Part shown: positions 41,028 to 51,770 of the stretch, piece after piece
How positions within the stretch are numbered: the first letter of the stretch is position 1
Layout: each line of letters begins with the position of its first letter
NCBI RefSeq assembly: GCF_040643635.1
Contig: NZ_JBEYUS010000021.1
Coordinates: 16,354 to 80,353, forward strand
Direction: 5' to 3'
DNA length: 64,000 nucleotides
Source of the DNA: Saccharopolyspora_C sp040643635
Lineage (GTDB): Bacteria > Actinomycetota > Actinomycetes > Mycobacteriales > Pseudonocardiaceae
Notes under the pieces: model-generated
What the model saw: the letters and a program-made list of their open reading frames with translations, nothing else
Told to the model about the DNA's origin: nothing
The model's database searches: none
Made by a program: the position numbers and the translations under genes

Positions 41028-42011
41028 GTGGACCCGGCAGTGCACGACTGGTTCCGACGGCGCACCTTCCAACGGCCCGAGTGGACGGTGCCGGAGCTCG
41101 CGGAGCTGAAAGGCGAGCGGCGGGTGAGCGTGGTCCTCCCCGCACTGGACGAGCAGGGCACTGTGGGGCGCGTCGTGTCGACGCTGCTGCCGCTGACCGA
41201 TCCCGCTCGAAACGGGCCGCCCCTGGTCGATGAACTGGTCGTGGTCGACTCGGGCTCGACGGACGAGACGGCAGCCGCGGCCGAACGCGCCGGCGCTCGA
41301 GTGGTGCATCGGGAGGACGTGCTGCCGGGCTACGCACCGCGTGCCGGTAAAGGAGAGGCGCTGTGGCGGTCGTTGGCTGCGATCACTGGAGACCTGGTGG
41401 TGTTCGTCGACGCCGACCTCACCCAGTGTGAGGCGAGCATCGTCCCCTCGTTGCTCGGACCGTTGTTGATCTCACCAGAACCGGTTCTCGTCAAGGGCTT
41501 CTACCGGCGTCCGCTGGATAACGGCGCCAGATCCGCCGCCGAGGCGGAATCCGGGGGTGGTCGGGTGACCGAGCTGCTGGCCCGCCCGCTGCTGTCGGCA
41601 CTGCGACCGCAGCTGAGCGGAGTGGTGCAGCCGCTGGCCGGGGAGTACGCGGCGCGCCGGGTATTCCTGGAGTCCGTTCCCTTCGCCCCGGGCTACGGCG
41701 TGGAGATCGGATTGCTGCTGGACGCGCACTCCGGGTACGGCCTGGACGGGCTCGCCCAAGTCAACCTGGGGGTTCGCGGGCACCTGCACCAGGAGTTGGC
41801 GCCGTTGGGAGTGATGTCCCGGCAGCTCCTGGAGACCGCGTTGCGGCGCTGCGGGATCGTCGGCGCCGACGCGATGTCGGCTTCGTTCGATCAATTCCAC
41901 ATCGAGGACGGTGTGGCGGTACCGCAGTGCTCCGACGTGTTGTTCGCGGATCGTCCACCGATGCGGACGATCGCCGGGCGTTGCACCGACCCGAGCTCGG
42001 TGATTGTCTGA
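41028..42011 (+). CDS. gpgS: Glucosyl-3-phosphoglycerate synthase
   Basis: 327 residues, GT81-type GT-A glycosyltransferase. Key segments are VSVVLPALDEQGTVGRVV (nucleotide-sugar binding), LVVVDSGSTDETAAAAE, LPGYAPRAGKGEALWRS, VVFVDADLTQ (metal-binding DAD), VLVKGFYRRPL, and the substrate loop GYGVEIGLLLDA. This matches GpgS, which makes glucosyl-3-phosphoglycerate from UDP- or GDP-glucose, the first step of methylglucose lipopolysaccharide and glucosylglycerate synthesis. The GTG at 41028 follows GGGAGG nine bases upstream. The neighbouring phosphatase and GPG methyl- or maltosyltransferase genes are not in the window. Confidence 0.9.
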   Translation: MDPAVHDWFRRRTFQRPEWTVPELAELKGERRVSVVLPALDEQGTVGRVVSTLLPLTDPARNGPPLVDELVVVDSGSTDETAAAAERAGARVVHREDVLPGYAPRAGKGEALWRSLAAITGDLVVFVDADLTQCEASIVPSLLGPLLISPEPVLVKGFYRRPLDNGARSAAEAESGGGRVTELLARPLLSALRPQLSGVVQPLAGEYAARRVFLESVPFAPGYGVEIGLLLDAHSGYGLDGLAQVNLGVRGHLHQELAPLGVMSRQLLETALRRCGIVGADAMSASFDQFHIEDGVAVPQCSDVLFADRPPMRTIAGRCTDPSSVIV

Positions 42012-42074
42012 CTCCGCACGATCACCAAGCGTTATGCTGGTGCCGATCTTCGACGGAACCAGGGGGCGACCTCG

Positions 42075-44183
42075 ATGGCGGACGGTCACCGCAACGAGAA
42101 CACGGGATCAGCGCAGGTCGTTGCCCAAGTGGGCACCCTCACCGGGGACATGCACCTGCACATGCCTTGGCGGCAGGCCGAGCTGCGAAACCAGGTGCCG
42201 AACCCGACTTCGCACTACACCAACAACGAACGGCAGCTGTCGGAGATCAGCGCCGCACTGCTCCGGTCCCCGGACGAGGGGCAGGTTCCTGCGATCGCGG
42301 TGATCGTGGGTCCGCCGGGGAGTGGGAAGAGCGCCACCGGCTACCGCTGGGTGTTCGCGCACTCGAATGCCTTTCCCGATGGGGTCTTCTACGCCCCGTT
42401 GGGCTCAGGGCTGGACGGCGCGGGAGCGTCAGGGGCGGAGAGCGAGGCGCTGCGCCAGTTCCTGATCCGCGTGGGGTTCGAGTCGCACGAGATACCGGAC
42501 AGCCTGGCGTCGCGCGCGGCCTGGTTCCGGGAGTGGAGCATCGGCAAGCGGGTGGCCGTGGTCATCGACGATGCCGTTCGCGCCTCGCAGGTGCGGCACC
42601 TGCTGCCGGGAGTGGGCCGATCCGCGGTGCTGGTGACTTCCGTGGGGGATCTCAGCGGACTGCGCGCAACCGAACAGGTCACATTCGTGGAGATCACCCC
42701 GCTGGAACCGGAGTCGGCGCGAGAACTCCTGCGCCGCATCGCGGGCGCGCCCCTCGTGGACGCGGAACCGGCGGCAGTGGAGGAGCTCATCGGACTGTGC
42801 CAAGGATCGGCATTGGCGCTGTCGGTGGCGGCAGTGCTGCTCCTGGGACGCGGCGAGCGCCCCGTGGCTCCGCTAGTGGCACGGCTTTCGCGAGAAGGCC
42901 GGTTGGTGCGGGGGCTCTCCCGGGACCCGGAGCTGTCGGTGGACGTCGTGTTCGATGCGGCCGCGGATCGGCTCACCTCGGCGGAGCACGGCTGCTACCT
43001 GGCGTTCGGCCAGCACCAGGGCGACGGGGACATCAGCTTGGAAGCGCTCGTCGCCGGGCTGGATGCGGAGCTGGAGGACGTCGAAGCGCACTTGGACCGA
43101 CTTGTCGCAGCGAAGCTCGTGACCCCGACGGGGAAGGAACGCTACTGGGCGAACCGCTTGGTGCGCGAGCACGCCCGGCGGCGTGCCGAGCTGGGTGAAG
43201 GCAGGAGTGCCGAAGCTCGGCAGATCCGCGACCGCCTCGCGAGCTACTACCGGATCGCCGCGGTGCGCTGCGGACACGCGATGAATCCGAAGCGTGGCTG
43301 GCTCGAACGGTTCTGGCCCGGCTTGACCTCGGGCGGTGCCCACGTCGAGAAGGCACAGGCTCAGCAGTGGTTGGAGGCCGAACGGCGCACGCTGCGGGCG
43401 GTCATCGACGATGATCACCGTGAGGGCCGGGTCGAGACGTGCGTGCTCGCGATCGCTCTGTGGCCGTTGTACGAGCACAGCAAGGACTTCGCCGATCTAG
43501 AAGAGACGAGCCACTACGCCGAACGGCTCGCTGAGCACTGGGAACTGCCGCTGGTGCGCACCCTCGCGCTCGTGCAGCGCGGCTTCGCGCCGCTCGGCAG
43601 GCAGGAGTACGCCGCCGCGGCGGAACTGTTCGCGCAAGCGCGGAAGCTGTGCACCGACCACGGAGATCTGGAGCTGACCGCCACCGCGATCGAGTCGCAG
43701 GCGCTGGCCGCACGTGGTCTCGGCCAGATCGCGCAAGCCCGCGAGTTGTTCGAGGAGAACCTCGAGCTGGCGCGGAGGTCGGGCAATCCGCAGCGGGTGG
43801 GCGTGGCACGGATGCATCTCGGTTCGGTGGCTCCCGTATCCGAGGCGGTGCTCCATCTTGAGGAGGCGGTGGCCTGGTTCGAGAAGAGCGATGCCGTCAA
43901 CACCGCGAAAACCCGCATGTGGCTGGGAATGCGCCTCGGCGAGCTGGGAGTGGCGGAGGCAGCAGGCGCAGCCCTGCACCAAGCGCTGGACACCATGCTC
44001 GAGTTGCGCCGACACACCGATGTTGCCCAGATCCGGCTCGGCCTCGCGGATCTCGCGCTGGCCGACGGCGATCGGGAGGAGGCACGCGCCCAGCAGCGCG
44101 AAGCGCAGGCGCTCTACCGCGCGCAAGGCTGGTCGTTGCAAGCCGAGCAGGTCGAGGCGCGGCTGGCAGAGCTCGAAGCGTGA
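42075..44183 (+). CDS. STAND/NB-ARC NTPase with C-terminal TPR-like repeats
   Basis: 702 residues. The first 30 residues contain a short hydrophobic motif VVAQVGTLTGDMHLH, which resembles bacterial amyloid-signalling (RHIM/BASS-like) sequences. Then come Walker A GPPGSGKSA (about 79-87), Walker B-like VAVVIDDA, GSALALS (GxP-like position) and a winged-helix/WHD-like region. The last about 300 residues are helical pairs typical of TPR (for example AAAELFAQARKLCTDHGDLE, QARELFEENLELARRSGNPQ). Such proteins act as NLR-like sensors in actinobacteria. ATG 42075 has AGGGGG upstream and a TATGCT -10 (42033-42038). No effector domain is attached. Confidence 0.82.
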   Translation: MADGHRNENTGSAQVVAQVGTLTGDMHLHMPWRQAELRNQVPNPTSHYTNNERQLSEISAALLRSPDEGQVPAIAVIVGPPGSGKSATGYRWVFAHSNAFPDGVFYAPLGSGLDGAGASGAESEALRQFLIRVGFESHEIPDSLASRAAWFREWSIGKRVAVVIDDAVRASQVRHLLPGVGRSAVLVTSVGDLSGLRATEQVTFVEITPLEPESARELLRRIAGAPLVDAEPAAVEELIGLCQGSALALSVAAVLLLGRGERPVAPLVARLSREGRLVRGLSRDPELSVDVVFDAAADRLTSAEHGCYLAFGQHQGDGDISLEALVAGLDAELEDVEAHLDRLVAAKLVTPTGKERYWANRLVREHARRRAELGEGRSAEARQIRDRLASYYRIAAVRCGHAMNPKRGWLERFWPGLTSGGAHVEKAQAQQWLEAERRTLRAVIDDDHREGRVETCVLAIALWPLYEHSKDFADLEETSHYAERLAEHWELPLVRTLALVQRGFAPLGRQEYAAAAELFAQARKLCTDHGDLELTATAIESQALAARGLGQIAQARELFEENLELARRSGNPQRVGVARMHLGSVAPVSEAVLHLEEAVAWFEKSDAVNTAKTRMWLGMRLGELGVAEAAGAALHQALDTMLELRRHTDVAQIRLGLADLALADGDREEARAQQREAQALYRAQGWSLQAEQVEARLAELEA

Positions 44184-44195
44184 GCCAGGTCCGGT

Positions 44196-45957
44196 TCAGC
44201 CCTGGCGCACGCTGACACCGAAGGTGCTCCGGCGGTGACCCGAACGCACCGGAACCGTCCGCGGGAACTCGCCTGGAACGAGCCGGTCGCGCAACCATCC
44301 GTGCAGGATCGCGCCGCAGACCGCACCGAGATCGGGAGCGGCGGAGAACACCACCGCCAGACCGTCCTGCGCGACCGCGAGCCACCGGCCCTCCGGAGTC
44401 CGAACGACCGCGAGCAAGCAACCGGGCAGCGCGTCCAGCGAGGCCCGCGCCCACTGCTCCGGGGCGGTGCACGGCTCCTCGTGCAACACGACGTCGGCGA
44501 GCTCGAGCATCCGCCGGGACGGGGATCGGACACCGGTCACCAGCACGAAACCGGCACCTGAGGGCCACGAGCCCGGACTCGCCGCCGGGTATCGGCGCAC
44601 CCGGAGTTCAACGCCGACGCCCTCCTCCACGCTCACGAGCTGGCCGGGTGGTGCGGGCAAGTCCACGTCAGGCAGCGGTATCGCCACGGGTTCGGCGGGA
44701 ACATCGGGTTCGTCCAACTCCAGCCAGTCGTACACCGCGGTGCGCAACAACCTCGCGGACTCACCGGGCACCGAGGTGGCGAGTTCCGTCAAACCGGCGA
44801 ACCGCTCGGTCCGGTGGGAGCGAGCGGTGAATTCCAGTTGAGCGAGCAGATCACGATTCGGATCCAGCAGGGGTGCTGCGGCGTTGAGCCGGGCGATCGG
44901 CGATTCAGGGTCGAGCGATTCCTCGGGCGCTGCGGTCACCAGCAGTGGTGTGCCGAGAGCCGCCGAATAAAAAGTGACCGAACCGTGGTCTCCGATGGTG
45001 AGATCGGCGGCGATGAGCGCGGCCCGCCAGCCCTCTTCGGGAGGCAGGACGACGACGCCGGCGCGGGCGCAGTCCTCGAGCCACATCCGCACCTGCCATG
45101 GAGAATGCCCGTGCCAGACGTTCGGGTGCAAGGCGACGACGATGCGGTATTCGTCCAACGGGAGTCGTTCGGCCAATCGGGCCACGATCGACGAGTCCTG
45201 CCCGAACAGGGAGGAAGTTCCCCAAGTCGAGGAGACGAAGAGCAGCTGCTGCCCGGGGTGGACCCCGAAACTCCGCCGGTAGGTCTCCCGCAGTGGAACG
45301 CTGGCCAGGATCCGGTCGAAGCACGGATCACCGGCGACGAGCGCCACGTCGACGGCTTCCGGGCAGTGTTCTCGCAGCCTGTCGACCTGCTCGACGTGCG
45401 AGAGAACCGTCGTGGAGGGGATGAGTTCGCCTTCGTGGCGCAGCCATTCATCGGACAACCCGAAAACGGGTTTCCGGGTTTCCGGGTTTCCGGGTTTCCG
45501 GGTTTCCGGGTTTCCGGGTTTCCGGGTTTCCGGGTTTCCGGGTTTCCGGGTTTCCGGGTTTCGTCAGTGTTTTATTGTATCCCATTCCGTGCGGTACGAC
45601 TAAGAGCGGAGCAGTCACTTCGTGCAGCGGACCGCCGTAGCTGGCGGACACCGCGAGGTCGAAATCCTGGGACATCGCCTCGGCCCAGGGGACGGGGATG
45701 ATGTCGTGCGCTGCGAGGAACTCCGTGGTCCCCGTGGTGAAAGCACTCGACCCGATGCAGGTGAACGCGGTCTGGATGCGGTGGTCTGCGGCCCAGAACG
45801 GGAGGATGTCGAGCAGCCGGGTAGCCGCGGTCACGTTGTGCACGATCGCCAGCACTGAGCGTTCAACTCGAACTGTGCGCCAAGAGCGGCCGGCGGAACC
45901 GGCCAGCAACTCACTCCACCGCAGCACGCCCACGGCCCGAATGCTACCGAAGCGCAT
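44196..45957 (-). CDS. TagF-like glycerophosphotransferase/GT-B protein, out of frame at an 8-bp repeat (likely phase-variable)
   Basis: The gene is read in two pieces. From ATG 45957 (or a later GTG) the N-terminal lobe reads VLAIVHNVTAATRLLDILPFW, DFDLAVSASYGGPLHEV and VVPHGMGYNKTLT, then the repeat peptide KPGNPETR, and stops at 45448. The second lobe, FGLSDEWLRHEGE onward, continues in the neighbouring frame to the stop at 44196, with VALHPNVWHGHSP and IGDHGSVTFYSAALGTPLL. HGMGYNK and the DHGS segment correspond to the HGTxxK and DYSS segments of CDP-glycerol glycerophosphotransferases. The distance from ATG to stop is 1762 bp; one extra 8-bp unit makes 1770 bp (590 codons). As sequenced the gene is off. 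An assembly error in repeat number is the alternative. Confidence 0.72.
45467..45562. repeat. Octanucleotide tandem repeat, (TTTCCGGG)11 plus partial units
   Basis: Eleven perfect TTTCCGGG units (45471-45558) are flanked by CGGG (45467-45470) and TTTC (45559-45562), together 96 bp of 8-bp periodicity. On the minus strand each set of three units encodes KPGNPETR in any frame, so the tract itself never contains a stop. Because 8 is not divisible by 3, a change of copy number shifts the downstream frame. The units are perfectly homogeneous, as expected for an active slippage tract. Confidence 0.97.
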
Positions 45958-46001
45958 CTCGGAGCCGAACGAGGTGAACGTCCGACCAGCTGAGCAGTTC
46001 C

Positions 46002-48377
<2,376 letters not shown>

Positions 48378-48543
48378 CGTCGTCTCCCCCGGAGTGCGGT
48401 GCCCAGTGCTGTGCGGCGGTCCTGTGCGGCGCCGCCGCCCGGTCCGGCATCCTAGGCGCCCACCCCGACGACCGCGTCCCATCGATCCCGATCTCGCCAG
48501 GTGAGTGGCCCGTTCGCCCAGCGGGCGCGGGCCGGCGGGCGGC

Positions 48544-49575
48544 TCAGCCGACGCGGTCGTCGGAGCGGGGGACCAGGCCGGACGGCGGGACGAGGTCCCA
48601 GCGCTCCAGCTGGGCGCGGACCTGCTCGGCGGCGTCGATGTTCAGCGGACCGGACGTCCACATCGAGTACGGCAGGTTGAGGAACCGCTGCTCGGTGACC
48701 GCCCGCAACCGGTCGATGCCGGGCCGCGAGCGCAGCATCGCCACCTTCTCCGCGAAGGTCTGCGGCGGGTAGTCCACGAACAGGAACGCGTCCGGGTCCG
48801 ACGCCGCGACCCGCTCCCAGGACACCTTCGTCCAGGTGTCGCGGACGTCCTCGAGCGCGTTGCGCCCGCCCGCCGCGTCGATGATCGCCTGCGGCCCGCC
48901 CTTGTTCCCGCTGGAGAACACGGTGTCGCTGGCGCTGTCGAACAGGAAGATCGTCGGCCGGCGCTGCGGCTGCGGGGCTGCGCGCAGCGCGTCGAGCCGC
49001 CGCTGGACGTCGGCGTTGACCTGCGCGGCCTGCTCGGTCCGCCCGGTGATCGCGCCGAGGTTGGTGAGGTCGGTGCGCAGCGCCTGCCACGGTTCGACGA
49101 TGCCGCGGGCCTTCCCGGCGCCCTGCCGGCAGCTCTCGGTCAGCACGTACCCGGCGATGCCCGCGCCGCGCAGGCCGTCCGGGGTGAGCCGGGTCGTTTC
49201 GCTGTAGCCGTAGTTCCACCCGGCGACCACCACGTCGGGCCGCTGCGCCAGCACCGCCTCCCGCGACGGGGAGGAGGGCGCGACGACGGGCAGCCGGTCC
49301 ACCGCGTCCCCGTAGTGGCGGCGCAGCACGTCGGCGTCGCGCTGCAGGCTGGACACGGCGGTGACCTGCTGCTGCGCGCCGAGCGCCAGCACCATCGAGA
49401 TCATGTTGCCGTCGTTGACGAACATCCGCTGCGCGGGCGCGGGGAACTCGGCGGGAGCCCCGCAGTTGTCGACGGTGATCGTCGGCCCGCCCGGCCCGCC
49501 GGGCGCGGCGGTCCCGCAGGAGGCCAGCAGGGCGGCGGCGGTGACCGCGATCAGCGTCCGGGCGTGTCGTCGCAT
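48544..49575 (-). CDS. btuF: Second cobalamin-type ABC importer, substrate-binding lipoprotein
   Basis: 343 residues. Signal peptide with lipobox LASC (cysteine near residue 20), then the BtuF/FepB fold with NDGNMISMVLALGAQQQVTAV, RPDVVVAGWNYGY and FLFVDYPPQTFAEKVAML. The start is 25 bp inside the end of the ATPase gene, so translation is coupled. It differs considerably from the first binding protein at 4291. It is the last gene of the riboswitch-controlled operon that begins at 51445. Ligand taken as a corrinoid because of the riboswitch. Confidence 0.86.
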   Translation of the reverse strand: MRRHARTLIAVTAAALLASCGTAAPGGPGGPTITVDNCGAPAEFPAPAQRMFVNDGNMISMVLALGAQQQVTAVSSLQRDADVLRRHYGDAVDRLPVVAPSSPSREAVLAQRPDVVVAGWNYGYSETTRLTPDGLRGAGIAGYVLTESCRQGAGKARGIVEPWQALRTDLTNLGAITGRTEQAAQVNADVQRRLDALRAAPQPQRRPTIFLFDSASDTVFSSGNKGGPQAIIDAAGGRNALEDVRDTWTKVSWERVAASDPDAFLFVDYPPQTFAEKVAMLRSRPGIDRLRAVTEQRFLNLPYSMWTSGPLNIDAAEQVRAQLERWDLVPPSGLVPRSDDRVG

Positions 49576-50360
49576 GGTGCGTCCTCGTTCGGTGCGGCCC
49601 CGATGAGCAGGTGGGTCCTGCCGGTCCGGGGATGGGTGACGGGGGTGGCCTCGACGCCGAAGACCTCGCGGACCACCTCGGGCGCCAGCGCCTCGTCCGG
49701 GGCGGCGAGCGGGCGGGCGGTGCCGTCGTGCAGCACCAGCACCCGGTCGCAGGTCGCGGCGGCCAGTGCCAGGTCGTGCAGGCTCAGCACGCAGGTCCGG
49801 TCCGCGGCGCGCACCAGCCGCAGCAGGTCCAGCTGGTGGTGCACGTCGAGGTGGTTCGTCGGCTCGTCGAGCAGCAGCAGCGGGGTGCGCTGGGCGAACC
49901 CGCGGGCCAGCAGCACCCGCCTGCGCTCGCCGCCGGAGAGCCGGTCCACCGGCCGCTCCTCGAAACCGGCGAGGTCCACCGAGCGCAGCGCCGCGGCCAC
50001 CGCCGCGCGCTCCGCGTCGCCGCCCCCGGACCACGGCGCCCGGTACGGGGTGGTGCCGAGCGCGACGAACTCGCCGACGAGGAAGTCCGGCGGCAGGTCC
50101 TCCTCCTGCGGGACCAGCGCGACCCGGCGCGCCCGCTTCCGCGCGGGCAGCCGGTGCAGCGGCACGCCGTCGACCAGCACCTCCCCGGCCGCGGGGCGCA
50201 GGATCCCGGCGAGGGCGCGTAGCAGCGTGGACTTCCCGGCACCGTTGGGGCCGACCACGCCGATCGTCTCGCCCGCGGTGGCGCTCCAGGTCAGCTCGCG
50301 CAGCACGGTGCGGTCGCCGAGCGCGCAGCGCAGCCCGGTCACCTGCACCGGCGCGTTCAC
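49551..50360 (-). CDS. btuD: Second BtuD/FecE-type ABC ATPase
   Basis: 269 residues with Walker A GPNGAGKST, signature LSGGERRRVLLARGF, Walker B LLLLDEPTNHLD and switch LSLHDLALA. GTG 50360 forms a GTGA overlap with the permease stop, and the 3' end overlaps the binding-protein gene by 25 bp. It energises the second corrinoid-type importer. The signature has RRR in place of the usual QR(A/V), a normal family variation. Confidence 0.91.
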   Translation of the reverse strand: MNAPVQVTGLRCALGDRTVLRELTWSATAGETIGVVGPNGAGKSTLLRALAGILRPAAGEVLVDGVPLHRLPARKRARRVALVPQEEDLPPDFLVGEFVALGTTPYRAPWSGGGDAERAAVAAALRSVDLAGFEERPVDRLSGGERRRVLLARGFAQRTPLLLLDEPTNHLDVHHQLDLLRLVRAADRTCVLSLHDLALAAATCDRVLVLHDGTARPLAAPDEALAPEVVREVFGVEATPVTHPRTGRTHLLIGAAPNEDAPCDDTPGR

Positions 50361-51445
50361 GACGCACCGCCGTAGGAGTAGCGGCGCCTGCCCAGCAGCA
50401 CCAGGAACACCGGCGCGCCGATCAGCCCGGACACCACGCTCAGCGGGATCTCGGTGGGCCGCACCAGCACCCGGGTCGCGACGTCCACCCACAGCAGGAA
50501 CAGCGCCCCGCCCAGCGCGGCCACCGGCAGCAGCGCCCGGTGCCGGGCGCCGACGACGAGCCGCGCCAGGTGCGGCACGACGAGCCCGACGAACCCGATG
50601 CCACCGGAGACCGCCACCAGCACCCCGACCAGCACGGCCAGCAGCACGAACAGCGCGATCCGCAGCTCCCGCACCGGCACGCCCAGCGCGGCCGCGGTGT
50701 CCGGACCGGTGCTGAGCGCGTCGAGCCAGCCGCTGCTCGCGAACAGCGCCACGCCCGCCACCGCCACGACACCGGCGGGCAGCGCCAGCTGCGACCACTC
50801 GGCTCCGGCGAGGCTGCCCAGCAGCCAGAACAGCACCGACTGCGCCGCCGCCGGATCGGCGCTGCGGAACACCAGGAAGCTCGCGACCGACGAGAACGCG
50901 GACCCCAGCACCGTGCCGATCAGCACCAGCCGCAGCGGCGTCAGCCCGCCCTGCGCGACGGCGACGCCGAACACCAGCAGCGCCGAGCACAGCGCCCCGG
51001 TCAGCGCACCCGCCGACAGCGCCCAGATCCCGGCCCCGGCGAACAACCCCGTCGTGATCACCAGGGTCGCGCCGACCCCGGCCCCCGAGGACACCCCGAG
51101 CAGGTACGGGTCGGCGAGCGGGTTGCGCACCAGCGTCTGCATCGCGGCTCCCGCCAGCGCCAGCCCGGCGCCGACGACCACGGCAAGCAGCGCCCGCGGC
51201 AACCGCAGGTTCCAGACGATCGTGTCGTGCACCAGGTCGGCGGGGACCCCGCCGGTGATCCGGCTCAGCAGCGCGTCCGCGACGGGCCCGATCGGCAGCG
51301 GTTCGGCGCCGAACGCGGTGGACAGCCCGGTGCTGACCGGCAGCAGCGCGCACAGCACCAGCACGACCAGCGGGGCGCGCAGCCGGGTGCGCTGCCGGGT
51401 GCGCGGCGGTGATCCGCGCCGGGCGGTGTCGGGACGTGGCGGCAC
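50357..51445 (-). CDS. btuC: Second BtuC/FecCD-type ABC permease
   Basis: About 362 residues with the FecCD pattern: RLPRALLAVVVGAGLALAGA, LVRNPLADPYLLGVSSGAG, GGIGFVGLVVPHLARLVVGA and a cytosolic end LLGRRRYSYGGAS. GTG 51445 is preferred because GAGGAGGG lies about ten bases upstream and it begins shortly before the first helix. An in-frame GTG at 51580 would run through the riboswitch and has no ribosome site. First gene of the second BtuCDF operon. Confidence 0.88.
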   Translation of the reverse strand: MPPRPDTARRGSPPRTRQRTRLRAPLVVLVLCALLPVSTGLSTAFGAEPLPIGPVADALLSRITGGVPADLVHDTIVWNLRLPRALLAVVVGAGLALAGAAMQTLVRNPLADPYLLGVSSGAGVGATLVITTGLFAGAGIWALSAGALTGALCSALLVFGVAVAQGGLTPLRLVLIGTVLGSAFSSVASFLVFRSADPAAAQSVLFWLLGSLAGAEWSQLALPAGVVAVAGVALFASSGWLDALSTGPDTAAALGVPVRELRIALFVLLAVLVGVLVAVSGGIGFVGLVVPHLARLVVGARHRALLPVAALGGALFLLWVDVATRVLVRPTEIPLSVVSGLIGAPVFLVLLGRRRYSYGGAS

Positions 51446-51487
51446 GGGAGCGGCACCCTCCTCGGGCTGGCGCGGCCCGGGTAGCGG

Positions 51488-51605
51488 TCGGTGCGACGGG
51501 AGGGGTCTGGCTCCCGGGCGCGTGGCCCGGTCACAGTGGCGCGACCGCTCCGAACTTCCGTCGGATTCCCTCACCGTCACCTGTTCGGGAGGATCTTAGG
51601 CGGCG
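51488..51605 (-). promoter_or_regulatory. Second cobalamin riboswitch, before the second btuCDF operon
   Basis: Read on the minus strand it shows GGTGACGGTGAGGGAATCCGA, AAGTTCGGAGCGGTCGCGCC, CACTGTGACCGGG, and the B12-box-like CCCGGGAGCCAGACCCC (in plus coordinates about 51502-51518). The order is that of a compact cobalamin riboswitch. It ends about 40 bases before the permease GTG and would repress the operon when cobalamin is plentiful. The remaining divergent interval to 51770 shows no gene. Confidence 0.83.
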
Positions 51606-51770
51606 GAGGCGGCCTCCAGCGCGCCACCGGCTGTCCGTTCGATCACAGCGCACCGGTCGCTGCCTGCGGAGTCCCGGATAATGGATCATGGAGCGGGGCC
51701 CCAGCCATTCGCCCTATGCTCCCTGCACGGTGCCGCACTCCGGGCACTGTGGAGGGTGAGGGAGTCGCCG

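Noticed and set aside
45467..45562. CRISPR-like or telomere-like interpretation of the TTTCCGGG array
   Set aside because: Units are 8 bp without spacers, lie inside a gene and are not at a replicon end. A simple-sequence slippage tract explains all features.
45412..45603. Plus-strand frame encoding a GFPGFRVS repeat protein
   Set aside because: It is only the complement of the octanucleotide tract; no start context and no domain outside the repeat.
51446..51580. GTG 51580 as start of the second BtuC permease
   Set aside because: It would translate through the riboswitch and give a hydrophilic 45-residue extension unlike FecCD proteins.
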